Source: Actinomycetaceae bacterium (GTDB lineage: Bacteria; Actinomycetota; Actinomycetes; Actinomycetales; Actinomycetaceae). From it: a stretch of 64,000 nucleotides of DNA. Below, one piece after another: positions 27,684 through 37,751 of the stretch. Made by a program: the position numbers and the translations under genes. The stretch is taken from the NCBI GenBank assembly GCA_030537795.1, contig JAUNVE010000006.1, forward strand, positions 19,866 through 83,865, in the 5' to 3' direction. Below the pieces are notes generated by a model. It had not been told where the DNA came from, ran no database searches, and saw only the letters and a list, made by a program, of their open reading frames with translations. Each line of letters opens with the position of its first letter. The first letter of the stretch is position 1.

Positions 27684-29222
27684 TTGAGTTCATCATCCGC
27701 AGGAGCTTTTCCTGACTTACACGATCCCCGAGATCGGCGGCTTCCATTAATAGCTCCGCCGTGCGGTCTCGTTATCTTCGGTATCACCGGAGATTTAGCG
27801 CGCAAAAAACTCGTGCCCGCACTCTACGACTTAGCTAACCGCGGCCTACTGCATCCGGCATTTACCCTCATTGGTTTTGCTCGTCGCGACTGGTCGTCCG
27901 CACAGTTTGAAGACTTTATTCTCAAATCTGTCCAGCGCTATGCTCGCACGCCGTTTCAGGATGCCACGTGGAATCAGTTCAAAGATGGCCTCCGTTTCGT
28001 ATCGGGAACATTTGATGACGATGGAGCCTTCGATCGGTTGGCGCATACGGTTCGTGAACTCGACCAAACGCGAGGCACCGGCGGAAATCACGCTTTCTAT
28101 TTGTCAATTCCACCGGATTATTTCCCATCGGTGGTTGAACAGCTTGCGCGGTCCGGTTTAAACAGTGAGCACGGTGACGCCTTTCGCCGCGTTATTATTG
28201 AAAAACCCTTCGGCCATAATCTATCTACTGCCCGAGAATTGTCTCAGGTTTTGCGCGGCGTTTTCGATGAAGAGGAAACCTTTCGTATCGACCACTACCT
28301 GGGTAAAGAGACCGTTCAGAATATTCTTGCCATGCGTTTTGCCAACATCATGTTCGAGCCGCTGTGGAACGCGCGCTATGTGGATCACGTCCAGATCACC
28401 ATGGCGGAAGATATCGGCATCGGTACACGTGCCGGCTACTACGACGGTATTGGGGCAGCACGAGATGTGATGCAAAATCATCTGCTCCAGCTTCTCGCCC
28501 TCACCGCCATGGAAGAGCCCGTTACCTTTGATAGTGCGGATGTAGCGACAGAAAAAGAAAAGGTGCTATCGGCTGTGCGGTTACCCGATAACCTCGCGGT
28601 AGCTTCAGCCGTCGGCCAATACAGCTCGGGTTGGCAAGGTGGCAAACGAGTCTGCGGATATCTTGAAGAAGACAATATCGGTCCCGATTCAACAACCGAT
28701 ACTTTCGCTGCCCTGACTGTATATGTTGATACGCGACGCTGGGCGGGTGTCCCGTTTTATTTGCGAACCGGAAAACGCTTAGGGAAACGGGTAACGGAAA
28801 TTGCCGTCGTCTTTAAACGCGCAGCCCATATTCCGTTTGAAGATTCTTCCACTCAAGAACTCGGCAATAATGCGCTGGTCATACGGGTACAACCAGACGA
28901 AGGCGTCACTATTCGCTTCGGAGCCAAAGTTCCCGGCGTCGATATGCGGGTTCGTGATGTAACAATGGATTTTGGTTATGGACATGCCTTTACGGAAGAT
29001 TCTCCCGAAGCCTACGAACGTCTGCTCCTCGATGCACTGGCCGGTCAATCTCCTCTTTTTCCCAATCAGAGGGAAGTCGAACTGTCATGGGAAATTCTCG
29101 ACCCAGTCCTTGAGCATTGGGCACAGTCGGGACGTCCGGAGCCGTATCGACCCGGTACGTGGGGACCGCAATCCGCCCATCACATGCTGGCACGAGATGG
29201 ACGTCAATGGAGGATCCCATGA
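27684..29222 (+). CDS. zwf: Glucose-6-phosphate 1-dehydrogenase
   Basis: A 512-residue enzyme that makes 6-phosphogluconolactone and NADPH, the entry step of the oxidative pentose phosphate pathway. The dinucleotide-binding GITGDLARKK is at about residues 33-42, and the substrate motif RIDHYLGKE is present, as is the EKPFGHNLSTA block. The best start is TTG at 27684, seven bases after GGGAGG; the longer in-frame extension to 27615 has no ribosome site and no family support. The stop overlaps opcA by four bases. Confidence 0.95.
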   Translation: MSSSSAGAFPDLHDPRDRRLPLIAPPCGLVIFGITGDLARKKLVPALYDLANRGLLHPAFTLIGFARRDWSSAQFEDFILKSVQRYARTPFQDATWNQFKDGLRFVSGTFDDDGAFDRLAHTVRELDQTRGTGGNHAFYLSIPPDYFPSVVEQLARSGLNSEHGDAFRRVIIEKPFGHNLSTARELSQVLRGVFDEEETFRIDHYLGKETVQNILAMRFANIMFEPLWNARYVDHVQITMAEDIGIGTRAGYYDGIGAARDVMQNHLLQLLALTAMEEPVTFDSADVATEKEKVLSAVRLPDNLAVASAVGQYSSGWQGGKRVCGYLEEDNIGPDSTTDTFAALTVYVDTRRWAGVPFYLRTGKRLGKRVTEIAVVFKRAAHIPFEDSSTQELGNNALVIRVQPDEGVTIRFGAKVPGVDMRVRDVTMDFGYGHAFTEDSPEAYERLLLDALAGQSPLFPNQREVELSWEILDPVLEHWAQSGRPEPYRPGTWGPQSAHHMLARDGRQWRIP

Positions 29223-30187
29223 TTACTGTTTTAGAACGCACCTCGACATCAACGGTGGCTTCGAAAGTTGATGAACTCAATCAACGAGTCGGCGGTGGAT
29301 TCGGTCGAGTCATGAATCTCATTGCGGTTATCCAATCGGAAGAACAGATCGACGATACCATCGAGATCTGCGGAGCGGCGTCGAGAGAACATCCGTGCCG
29401 CGTCATTATTGTGGTCGAAAAGCCGACATCAGGTGACGATTCCTTAACTGCTCAAATCCACGGCGGCCCTGAAATTGGGCCTTCGGAGGTTGTGGTACTT
29501 CTGCCTGGTGGTGACACCGCCAAAGAATTGGACACTTTAGTCATGCCGTTGCTGCTGGCTGATACGCCGATCGTGGTGTATTGGCCGTATACACCACCGC
29601 CCTCCCCTATTGACCATCCGCTGGGCTCGATCGCCACGCGGCGAATTACAGATTCTCGTTCGATGCCAGATGCCATCGGCACCCTTCGCCGTCTCGCTCG
29701 CGTACATGAGCGCGGCGATACCGATCTGTCTTGGGCGGGAGTAACGCTGTGGAGAGGTCTCCTGGCTGCCATGTTGGATGAGCGCCCACGGCGCCCGATT
29801 GCCTACGTTGAGGTCGAAGGCTGTCCTTCACATCCGTCCGGTTATCTGGTGGCGGTATGGTTGCGCTCCGAATTGAATGTTCCAGTTCATTTTATTCCCG
29901 CAGATGTTTCAACGATTAGGGGAGTTCGTTTTATTCATGAAGACGGCTCTGACCTTGCGTTAACACGAGAAAGCGACTGTTCGGTGGCAAAACTTCACCG
30001 TCCAAATCTACCTACTACCAATGTGAATCTGAATCGTCGTTCTCTGGCAGACTGTCTCATGGAAGATCTGCGGCGCCTCGATGCCGATGAACACTACGCA
30101 ACTATTATTCGGTCTGACCTGCATATTGATGCGGGGGCCGACGCTTCTACAAATATGCCCCAGCTGACTGACGATCAGGTGGAATAG
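29219..30187 (+). CDS. opcA: Glucose-6-phosphate dehydrogenase assembly protein OpcA
   Basis: A 322-residue protein needed for activity or assembly of G6PDH in actinobacteria and cyanobacteria. Order and overlap with zwf (ATGA), the GGAGG ribosome site six bases upstream, and the sequence blocks around MNLIAVIQSEEQIDDTIEIC, ADTPIVVYWPY and SWAGVTLWRGLLAAMLD support the call. It has no catalytic motif. Cytosolic. Confidence 0.93.
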   Translation: MITVLERTSTSTVASKVDELNQRVGGGFGRVMNLIAVIQSEEQIDDTIEICGAASREHPCRVIIVVEKPTSGDDSLTAQIHGGPEIGPSEVVVLLPGGDTAKELDTLVMPLLLADTPIVVYWPYTPPPSPIDHPLGSIATRRITDSRSMPDAIGTLRRLARVHERGDTDLSWAGVTLWRGLLAAMLDERPRRPIAYVEVEGCPSHPSGYLVAVWLRSELNVPVHFIPADVSTIRGVRFIHEDGSDLALTRESDCSVAKLHRPNLPTTNVNLNRRSLADCLMEDLRRLDADEHYATIIRSDLHIDAGADASTNMPQLTDDQVE

Positions 30188-30198
30188 GAGACGGAGTA

Positions 30199-30957
30199 AT
30201 GGAATTCGACGTTCGCATTATGCGCACTCCGGAGGAACTATACGCCAAAACGGCGGTGGCTTTTGTGCGCAAGATAGGAGAAATCTCCCAGCATCGCTCC
30301 CGAGTACACATTGGTTTATCCGGTGGATCTATTGCCGAGCGGATGCTCGCCAAAGTTGCCTGCGTACTCGAAGCGAATCCAGAGTTTATTGATGATTGGT
30401 CTCCTGTTCACGTGTGGCTTGTCGATGAACGTTATGTTTGTGTTGATTCGCCCGATAGAACGGATTCCATTATCGAGCGTGAGCTCACTTCACGTTTCCC
30501 TATTTTCACCCTTCATCGGCCTCCCGTACCCGAGGACTATGCTCACGTAGCGGATGCTGCCAAGGCGTATGAAACGCATATGGTCAATACGTTTTCGGTC
30601 AGCCATCGAGTTGATCCACGGTCTATCGCACTTGATCTCACCGTGTTGGGAATGGGCCCCGATGGTCATTTTGCATCACTGTTTCCATCTCACGAAACAC
30701 TTCGACACCAGGGGCTTTACACGTCGGTGGAAGATTCCCCCAAGCCCCCACCGCAACGCATCACCATGACGGTGCCATTCCTGCGCCGCTCTCGAAATTC
30801 GTGGTTCGTCATTTCCGGAGCGGAAAAAGCAAGTGTGCTTTCTCATGCGCTTTTAGGTGCAGATTTCCGCGAGGTTCCCGCCTCGGCTATGAATCAGGTG
30901 GGCACCACCTGGTGGTGCGACGAAAAAGCAGGCGCCAAAGTCGATCGCTACGTGTAG
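30199..30957 (+). CDS. pgl: 6-phosphogluconolactonase (DevB type)
   Basis: A 252-residue enzyme hydrolysing 6-phosphogluconolactone, the step after Zwf. The phosphosugar-binding loop GLSGGSIAERML, the VHVWLVDERYV motif and LTVLGMGPDGHFASLFP are typical of the NagB/DevB fold. It starts 11 bases after opcA with GGAG upstream and completes the zwf-opcA-pgl operon. Confidence 0.95.
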   Translation: MEFDVRIMRTPEELYAKTAVAFVRKIGEISQHRSRVHIGLSGGSIAERMLAKVACVLEANPEFIDDWSPVHVWLVDERYVCVDSPDRTDSIIERELTSRFPIFTLHRPPVPEDYAHVADAAKAYETHMVNTFSVSHRVDPRSIALDLTVLGMGPDGHFASLFPSHETLRHQGLYTSVEDSPKPPPQRITMTVPFLRRSRNSWFVISGAEKASVLSHALLGADFREVPASAMNQVGTTWWCDEKAGAKVDRYV

Positions 30958-30975
30958 CGCCGGCCGGTTAGGACA

Positions 30976-31012
30976 ATAAAAAATCTCGGACTCGCAGGAG
31001 GCGGCCCGAGAT
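30976..31012 (-). terminator. Terminator of secG
   Basis: On the minus strand, ATCTCGG (31012-31006) pairs with CCGAGAT (30989-30983) and is followed by a run of T (30983-30978). It also separates the convergent pgl gene. Confidence 0.75.
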
Positions 31013-31032
31013 CGAAAGCTGGCGGCGTTTCG

Positions 31033-31278
31033 TTAGGAAACGAATCGTTGCAAAACTCCGATGGCGACAATCACAGCTGTCCATACCACCAAGGTGCCGA
31101 TCGTAATCCGGTTGAGGTTTCGCTCAGCAACTCCAGAAGAACCACCGGTGGAGGTGAGGCCTCCTCCGAACATATCGGATAAACCTCCGCCCCTGCCCTT
31201 ATGCATAAGAATCGTCAAGATAAGAAAGAGACTGGTCAGCACCACCAGTACTTTGAGGACAATCAGTAATACGTCCAC
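31033..31278 (-). CDS. secG: Preprotein translocase subunit SecG
   Basis: An 81-residue membrane protein with two TM helices (about residues 2-22 and 58-78) joined by a Gly-rich cytoplasmic loop containing MHKGRGGGLSDMFGGG, the family signature. It stabilises the SecYEG channel. The start is taken as GTG 31278 with AGAGGA upstream; an earlier in-frame ATG at 31299 would overlap this ribosome site. It is last in the gap-pgk-tpiA-secG cluster. Confidence 0.93.
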   Translation of the reverse strand: MDVLLIVLKVLVVLTSLFLILTILMHKGRGGGLSDMFGGGLTSTGGSSGVAERNLNRITIGTLVVWTAVIVAIGVLQRFVS

Positions 31279-31372
31279 TTGGCATCCTCTTTCAAACAAT
31301 CGGTAGTTCGATGGGCGTCGCGGTTATTTCGACGTTATGAGTGTAGCGAAACATCACGACGATTGACAGTTG

Positions 31373-31406
31373 AGAGGGGTGAGAGGCGCGCACCTCCCAC
31401 CCCTCT
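31373..31406 (-). other. Stable hairpin between tpiA and secG
   Basis: AGAGGGGTG (31373-31381) pairs with CACCCCTCT (31398-31406), with an inner GAGG/CCTC pairing, just after the tpiA stop. No T-run follows in either direction. It may be a weak terminator or an mRNA-stabilising hairpin. Confidence 0.5.
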
Positions 31407-31415
31407 TACCGCAAA

Positions 31416-32195
31416 TTACTGTTCGTTAAAACGCGCAATCTTGCCGAATTCATCGGCCTTAAGCGATGCTCCTCCAACGAGGGCGCCATCAACATCTTCT
31501 TGCGCCATGATGTCAGCCACATTGGAAGATTTGACGGATCCACCGTAGAGAATACGCGTTGCCGCAGCCGTATCCGCATCGTATAGCTCCGCGATACGCG
31601 CACGGATTGCCCCGCATACTTCCTGAGCGTCTTCCGGGGTAGCGACTTCGCCGGTGCCGATTGCCCAGATGGGTTCGTAAGCGATAACTGCGGTCTTCAC
31701 ATCATCAGCTGACATGCCCTTGAGAGCGCCGTCAATCTGTTCCAGCACATGTGATACCTGATTGCCAGCTTTACGAATATCGAGTCCTTCACCGCAACAA
31801 ATAATGGGGGTCATACCGGCTGCTAACGCAACCCGTGCTTTTTCCCCTACGAGTTCATCGGACTCATTGTGGTATTCGCGGCGTTCAGAGTGTCCTACCA
31901 CCACGTAGGAGCAGCCGAGCTTCTTCAGCATGGTGGCTGACACTTCACCGGTATAAGCACCGGAGTCATGCGTGGATACGTCTTGCGCTCCATACTTGAT
32001 TTTCATTTCATCGCCGTCAACGACGGTTTGGACGGAACGCAAATCGGTAAAGGGCGGAATCACAACAACTTCGGCTGTCGAGTAGTCAAAGTTATGATCT
32101 GAAAGGTCCATGTGGAGGCCTTGAACGAGATGGATCGCCTCGAGGTGATCCATATTCATTTTCCAGTTGCCTGCCATAAGTGGTGTACGTGTCAT
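31416..32195 (-). CDS. tpiA: Triosephosphate isomerase
   Basis: A 259-residue TIM barrel interconverting dihydroxyacetone phosphate and glyceraldehyde 3-phosphate. The residues to note are Lys in NWKMN, catalytic His in VVGHSERR, catalytic Glu in [11 protein letters not shown] and the phosphate loop [10 protein letters not shown]. It begins three bases after the pgk stop, so the two are tightly linked. Confidence 0.97.
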   Translation of the reverse strand: MTRTPLMAGNWKMNMDHLEAIHLVQGLHMDLSDHNFDYSTAEVVVIPPFTDLRSVQTVVDGDEMKIKYGAQDVSTHDSGAYTGEVSATMLKKLGCSYVVVGHSERREYHNESDELVGEKARVALAAGMTPIICCGEGLDIRKAGNQVSHVLEQIDGALKGMSADDVKTAVIAYEPIWAIGTGEVATPEDAQEVCGAIRARIAELYDADTAAATRILYGGSVKSSNVADIMAQEDVDGALVGGASLKADEFGKIARFNEQ

Positions 32196-32198
32196 CGG

Positions 32199-33392
32199 TT
32201 AGTCCTCCAAAACTGCAATGCCCGGAAGCGTCTTGCCTTCGAGAAGTTCAAGAGAGGCACCGCCTCCGGTTGATATGTGAGAGAAAGTATCTTCGTCAAA
32301 TCCGAGCTGTCGGACTGCGGCTGCAGAGTCTCCCCCGCCGACGACAGAAAATACGTCAGAGGTCGATAGCGCGTGAGCAACTGCTCGGGTACCGCCGGCA
32401 AAGTTCGGGAATTCGAATACTCCCATGGGCCCGTTCCAGGCCACCGTTTTCGCTGACTGAATCTTTTCAGCGTACAGTTCCTGCGATTTCGGTCCGATGT
32501 CAAGCCCCATTTGATCAGCCGGAATCGCATCTGCTGCCACAACGGTGGGTTCAGCATCTTTGTCAAACTCGGGGGCAGCAACCACGTCAACTGGTAAGAC
32601 GAGATCGACACCTTTTTCAGCGGCCTGTTCGATGTAGCGTTTAACCGTGTCGAGCTGATCTTCTTCCAGCAGGGACTTCCCCACCTCATAGCCTTTGGCC
32701 TTAAGGAATGTAAAGGCCATACCGCCACCAATCAGTAGAATATTGGCTTTGGACAGCAGATTCGCAATAACGCCGAGCTTATCCGATACCTTAGAGCCTC
32801 CGAGAACAACCGCGTAGGGACGTTCAGGGTCTTCGGTGACCTTAGACAAGGATTCGATTTCTTTGAGGACGAGCAGGCCGGAAGCCGACGGGAGTTTACG
32901 TGCAATGTCGTAAACGGATGTCTGCTTGCGGTGCACAACCCCGAATCCGTCGGAAACAAATGCGTCGGCCAGTTCCGCCAGCTGAGAAGCCATTTCTTCA
33001 CGCTCGGAATCATCCTTCGACGTTTCACGTGGATCGAAACGGACATTCTCAAGTAGGAGAATCTCGCCATCCTTGAGGCGAGCAGATTCCTCTCGCGCCG
33101 ATTCACCAACGGTGTCCTTCGCCAGCGTAACAGGAGCGTCAATCAGTTCTCCCAGACGTTTGGCTACTGGAGCCAAACTGAAATCGGGGTTGACTTGCCC
33201 CTTGGGGCGGCCAAGATGGGCCATGATAATGACCTTGGCTCCAGCTTCAATTAGTTTTTTCAGAGTGGGCAGTGCGGCGCGGATTCGACCATCATCGGTG
33301 ATTTCCCCATCTTTCAACGGAACGTTGAAGTCAGAGCGGACAAGAACGCGTTTGCCCTTGAGGTCGCCAAGGCTATCAATAGTCCTCAACAT
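32199..33392 (-). CDS. pgk: Phosphoglycerate kinase
   Basis: A 397-residue two-domain kinase making ATP from 1,3-bisphosphoglycerate. The N-terminal signature [11 protein letters not shown] is at about residues 18-28, followed by HLGRPKG. The nucleotide-binding [12 protein letters not shown] and the C-terminal [13 protein letters not shown] with [13 protein letters not shown] are all present. The ribosome site is GGAG upstream of ATG 33392. It lies between gap, from which it is separated by a strong hairpin, and tpiA. Confidence 0.97.
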   Translation of the reverse strand: MLRTIDSLGDLKGKRVLVRSDFNVPLKDGEITDDGRIRAALPTLKKLIEAGAKVIIMAHLGRPKGQVNPDFSLAPVAKRLGELIDAPVTLAKDTVGESAREESARLKDGEILLLENVRFDPRETSKDDSEREEMASQLAELADAFVSDGFGVVHRKQTSVYDIARKLPSASGLLVLKEIESLSKVTEDPERPYAVVLGGSKVSDKLGVIANLLSKANILLIGGGMAFTFLKAKGYEVGKSLLEEDQLDTVKRYIEQAAEKGVDLVLPVDVVAAPEFDKDAEPTVVAADAIPADQMGLDIGPKSQELYAEKIQSAKTVAWNGPMGVFEFPNFAGGTRAVAHALSTSDVFSVVGGGDSAAAVRQLGFDEDTFSHISTGGGASLELLEGKTLPGIAVLED

Positions 33393-33431
33393 CTATTCTC
33401 CTCAGTTTGATTGTATAGATCGGTGTCAGCA

Positions 33432-33482
33432 ATGAACGCCCGCACAGGCAGTTCGCATGCGCGGGCGTTCATCGTTAGGCTC
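33432..33482 (-). other. Strong intercistronic hairpin between gap and pgk
   Basis: ATGAACGCCCGC (33432-33443) pairs perfectly over 12 bp with GCGGGCGTTCAT (33471-33482) across a 27-base loop, starting nine bases after the gap stop. No T-run follows on the minus strand. It may be an RNA-processing or attenuation element. Confidence 0.6.
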
Positions 33483-33490
33483 GTCAGCGA

Positions 33491-34615
<1,125 letters not shown>

Positions 34616-34695
34616 TGGGAGATTTAGCAGGGTCGGACGGCCTAGGTTTTCCAGTTTCAGCACGCCCGTATTCCTTTTCCCGACGATAGCCGGCC

Positions 34696-35679
34696 TTATT
34701 CATCTTCCAGCATGTCAATTGTTAGTGCAGCTTCGGTGTCAGGGATCCCCTGCTCATGCGCTTGTTTATCAGCCATGGCTAGTAGCCGCCGGATTCGTCC
34801 GGCAATCGCGTCCTTGGTTAACGGTGGTTCGGAGAGTTTTCCGAGCTCTTCCAGTGAAGCTTGCTGGTGGGTAAGACGCAGTTGGCCTGCCTTCAGCAGA
34901 TGCTCTGGAATATCGTCACCAAGAATCTCAAAAGCGCGGGAAACGCGGGCTCCAGCGACTACCGCCGCTCGAGCAGAGCGTCGCAAATTAGCGTCATCAA
35001 AGTTAGCCAGACGATTGGCACTGCCTCGCGCCTCGCGTCGCTTGCGCCGGGCTGTCCAGGTTTTCAGAGTTTCTTCTGCTCCCAATTTTTCGAGCAGTAC
35101 GGTAATAGCGTCCGAATCCCGCACAATTACTCGATGAGCGCCACGAACTTCTCGCACCCGCGCGGTGGCACCGAGACGACGTGCGGCGCCCACCATGGCG
35201 AGGGCAGCCTCCGGGCCGGGACCGGTGATTTCCATCGACGATGACCTCCCCGGCTCAAGCAAAGAGCCGCGCGCCAGAAAAGCCCCCCGCCAAGCGGCCA
35301 GAGCCTCAGCGTCACCCGATGACACGATTTGTGGAGGCAGCCCACGAATCGGACGACCAAGTTGGTCAATAAGTCCTGTTAATCGCGCTAGTTCATCCGC
35401 GCGTTCTACCACGCGTACCACGAAGCGATCACCTTTTTTCAAGGCTCCTCCGGATACAACGACTACTGAGGATGTCACCGAATACAGCTTCATCATGAAG
35501 GCTCGCAGGCGCGCGGCGGCGGCTGGCAGATCGAGTTCAGCCTCAATAATAATGCGGCCCGATACCAGATGGAGACCACCGGCGAAACGCAATGTAGCGG
35601 CAATCTCTGCGGCCATTTGGGACGGCGTATTGACTGGCTGAACGACCAGTTCCTTTTTCAGTGACGTTGTGAGTGACAT
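34696..35679 (-). CDS. whiA: DNA-binding protein WhiA
   Basis: A 327-residue regulator with an N-terminal degenerate LAGLIDADG homing-endonuclease-like domain and a C-terminal helix-turn-helix (around [31 protein letters not shown]). In sporulating actinomycetes WhiA works with WhiB in division and development; it is also conserved in non-sporulators. The order rapZ-yvcK-whiA is conserved across Gram-positive bacteria. The ribosome site is GGAAGG just upstream of ATG 35679. Confidence 0.95.
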   Translation of the reverse strand: MSLTTSLKKELVVQPVNTPSQMAAEIAATLRFAGGLHLVSGRIIIEAELDLPAAAARLRAFMMKLYSVTSSVVVVSGGALKKGDRFVVRVVERADELARLTGLIDQLGRPIRGLPPQIVSSGDAEALAAWRGAFLARGSLLEPGRSSSMEITGPGPEAALAMVGAARRLGATARVREVRGAHRVIVRDSDAITVLLEKLGAEETLKTWTARRKRREARGSANRLANFDDANLRRSARAAVVAGARVSRAFEILGDDIPEHLLKAGQLRLTHQQASLEELGKLSEPPLTKDAIAGRIRRLLAMADKQAHEQGIPDTEAALTIDMLEDE

Positions 35680-35723
35680 CTGCCTTCCATGACGTTGATG
35701 TGTAATAAAGGTGGGTTCCTAGC

Positions 35724-36731
35724 TTACGCCAGCCACGACTCGGTGCGCCCCACTTCGCCGAGAAATCCTTCGAATGCGTCGCGTAAAGCCGCCGCCAGGC
35801 GCAAGGGATCGTGCAGCGGTTTTTCCGCACCGGTACACACCTGGCGTAAAAGCAGTCGCGCTCCGACCTCCCGGGCAGCGGTTTCAAGATCATCGATATC
35901 GTCAACCATAGACGGTTCGGCGATGACCACATCCAAAGCGAAATCAGGTGCGTGTTCAGACAGTACGCGCACATGGTCGCCGGCCGAGAGTTCGTCGGTC
36001 TCTCCCACCTGTTTAGTGAGGTTAAGAATAAGAGCGCGTCGCGCTGGTGTGCGCACAAGGGCGTCGTGAATATCGGAAACTAGCAAGTGCGGTAATACCG
36101 ATGTGTACCAGGATCCGGGACCAAAAACCACCCATTCCGCTTCTTCGATTGCTTGGATAACATCGGGAACAACCGGAGGATCTTCCGGAATAAGGCGCAC
36201 ATGCTGCACAATGCCGGGAGCGGTGGCTACTTGCGTTTGTCCACGCACCACACGAGAGCCCTCGGAGGTTTCCAGATCCGCTTCAATTTCCAGTGGTACG
36301 GCGGCCATAGGAAGTACTCGTCCCTTAGCTCCCAGGAGCCGTCCAACCCAATCCAGGCCATCTACTTCGTTCCCCAGTAGCTGCCACAGGGCTACGATGA
36401 GGAGGTTGCCGAGGGCGTGATTATCCAGCGGACCTTCGGTAGAAAAGCGGTGTTGGAGGACATCCCGCCAGGTCAGCCCCCATTCAGAATCATCGCAGAG
36501 TGACGCGAGCGCCATCCTCAGGTCGCCGGGAGGTAAGGCATCCATTTCAGTGCGTAAACGCCCGGATGACCCACCGTCGTCTGCCACCGTGACAACGGCT
36601 GTCAGTTGGTGAGTAATGTGCTTGAGAGCGCGCAGAGTGGCAGACAAACCGTGGCCTCCGCCAAAGGCGACCACCCGCGTGCCGGCTTCTCCACGGCGGG
36701 GCCAACCATTCCTATCGAGCAATCCTGGCAT
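35724..36731 (-). CDS. yvcK: Gluconeogenesis factor YvcK (CofD-like)
   Basis: A 335-residue CofD/UPF0052 protein that binds UDP-sugars in studied homologues and affects carbon metabolism and cell shape. The N-terminal motif FGGGHGLSATLRALK, then VTVADDGGSSGRLR, and FGPGSWYTSVLPHLLV are characteristic. It starts two bases after the rapZ stop with AAGGA upstream. The role is assigned from family knowledge. Confidence 0.93.
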   Translation of the reverse strand: MPGLLDRNGWPRRGEAGTRVVAFGGGHGLSATLRALKHITHQLTAVVTVADDGGSSGRLRTEMDALPPGDLRMALASLCDDSEWGLTWRDVLQHRFSTEGPLDNHALGNLLIVALWQLLGNEVDGLDWVGRLLGAKGRVLPMAAVPLEIEADLETSEGSRVVRGQTQVATAPGIVQHVRLIPEDPPVVPDVIQAIEEAEWVVFGPGSWYTSVLPHLLVSDIHDALVRTPARRALILNLTKQVGETDELSAGDHVRVLSEHAPDFALDVVIAEPSMVDDIDDLETAAREVGARLLLRQVCTGAEKPLHDPLRLAAALRDAFEGFLGEVGRTESWLA

Positions 36732-36733
36732 GA

Positions 36734-37705
36734 TTATTCCTTACCCAAATCCCGGTGAGTGACGCGCACTGGGAAATCTGCCGCCCGCAATTTGGCGGCT
36801 ATGAGTTCTGTCATGGCGACAGACCGGTGTTTTCCTCCCGTGCAGCCAATCGAAATCGTAACGAATGGCTTAAGTTCAGAAAGGTATCCCTTCAGCATGG
36901 GAGTGAGCAAGTCGGCGTAGTCTTCGGCGAATTGGCGAGCACCGGGTTGTTCAAGTACGTATTTCGCAACGGGTTCATCGCGACCGGTCAGGTGGCGAAG
37001 TTCGCTCACCCAGTAGGGGTTTTTGAGAAACCGGACGTCGAGAACGTGATCCGAATCGAGCGGTAACCCGTATTTAAAACCAAAAGACATGACCGTGATT
37101 TTCAGCGGCAGGTCTCCGGCGTCGGCTACCACGTCACGCATATGCCGAGTCAGGTCATGCACCCCCATAGTGGAGGTGTCGATAACCTCATCGGCAAGTT
37201 CTCGTAAGGGAGCGAGAAGTTCTCGTTCTTTGCGGATCCCGTCGAGGATTCGTCCATCCTCTTGCAGGGGGTGCGGACGGCGATTTGATTCGTAGCGACG
37301 CACCAGGGTGGCCTCATCGCAGTCGAGGAAGAGGAGCCGGAAATTCGTGTGTTCTTCGGCAAGTTTAGAAAGGACTTTTTCAAAGTCGTGGAAAAAGTCG
37401 CGTGAACGCACATCCACCACGGCGCCTAAGCGGTGAACGCCAGTCCCATCGGCGGTCATCATTCCCGCCAGGGCGCTCAGCAGTGCCGGCGGCAGGTTGT
37501 CTACAACGTACCAGTCGAGGTCCTCCAGGGCCATCGATGCGCGCGTCCGACCGGCTCCAGACATTCCTGTAATAATGAGCATTTCAGGGTCGGCTGGCTC
37601 CGGCAAAGCGGCAGTTTCATCGAGGGTGGGAATTCCGTGCGGTACCGTCGGAGGGTTCAGGTCGTCGTCGCGAATCTCATTGTTCATATTTTTATTGCCT
37701 GTCAT
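36734..37705 (-). CDS. rapZ: RNase adapter / nucleotide-binding protein RapZ (YvcJ)
   Basis: A 323-residue P-loop protein. The Walker A region reads GMSGAGRTRA, with Arg in place of the usual Lys, as I recall for actinobacterial members. LEDLDWYVVDNLPPALL and the C-terminal SIGCTGGKHRSVAMTE motif are the family signatures. E. coli RapZ guides RNase E to GlmZ; the Gram-positive role is less clear. About 40 N-terminal residues are an acidic extension. The start may be ATG 37705 or 37687. It lies between uvrC and yvcK. Confidence 0.93.
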   Translation of the reverse strand: MTGNKNMNNEIRDDDLNPPTVPHGIPTLDETAALPEPADPEMLIITGMSGAGRTRASMALEDLDWYVVDNLPPALLSALAGMMTADGTGVHRLGAVVDVRSRDFFHDFEKVLSKLAEEHTNFRLLFLDCDEATLVRRYESNRRPHPLQEDGRILDGIRKERELLAPLRELADEVIDTSTMGVHDLTRHMRDVVADAGDLPLKITVMSFGFKYGLPLDSDHVLDVRFLKNPYWVSELRHLTGRDEPVAKYVLEQPGARQFAEDYADLLTPMLKGYLSELKPFVTISIGCTGGKHRSVAMTELIAAKLRAADFPVRVTHRDLGKE

Positions 37706-37751
37706 GTATCCAGTCTGCCAGTGAACGCGATGCCGCGGGAAGAAGTGACGA

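Noticed and set aside
36734..37705. RapZ Walker A Lys to Arg change as a loss of function
   Set aside because: The GMSGAGR form is, to my knowledge, usual in actinobacterial RapZ proteins, so it is not evidence of decay.
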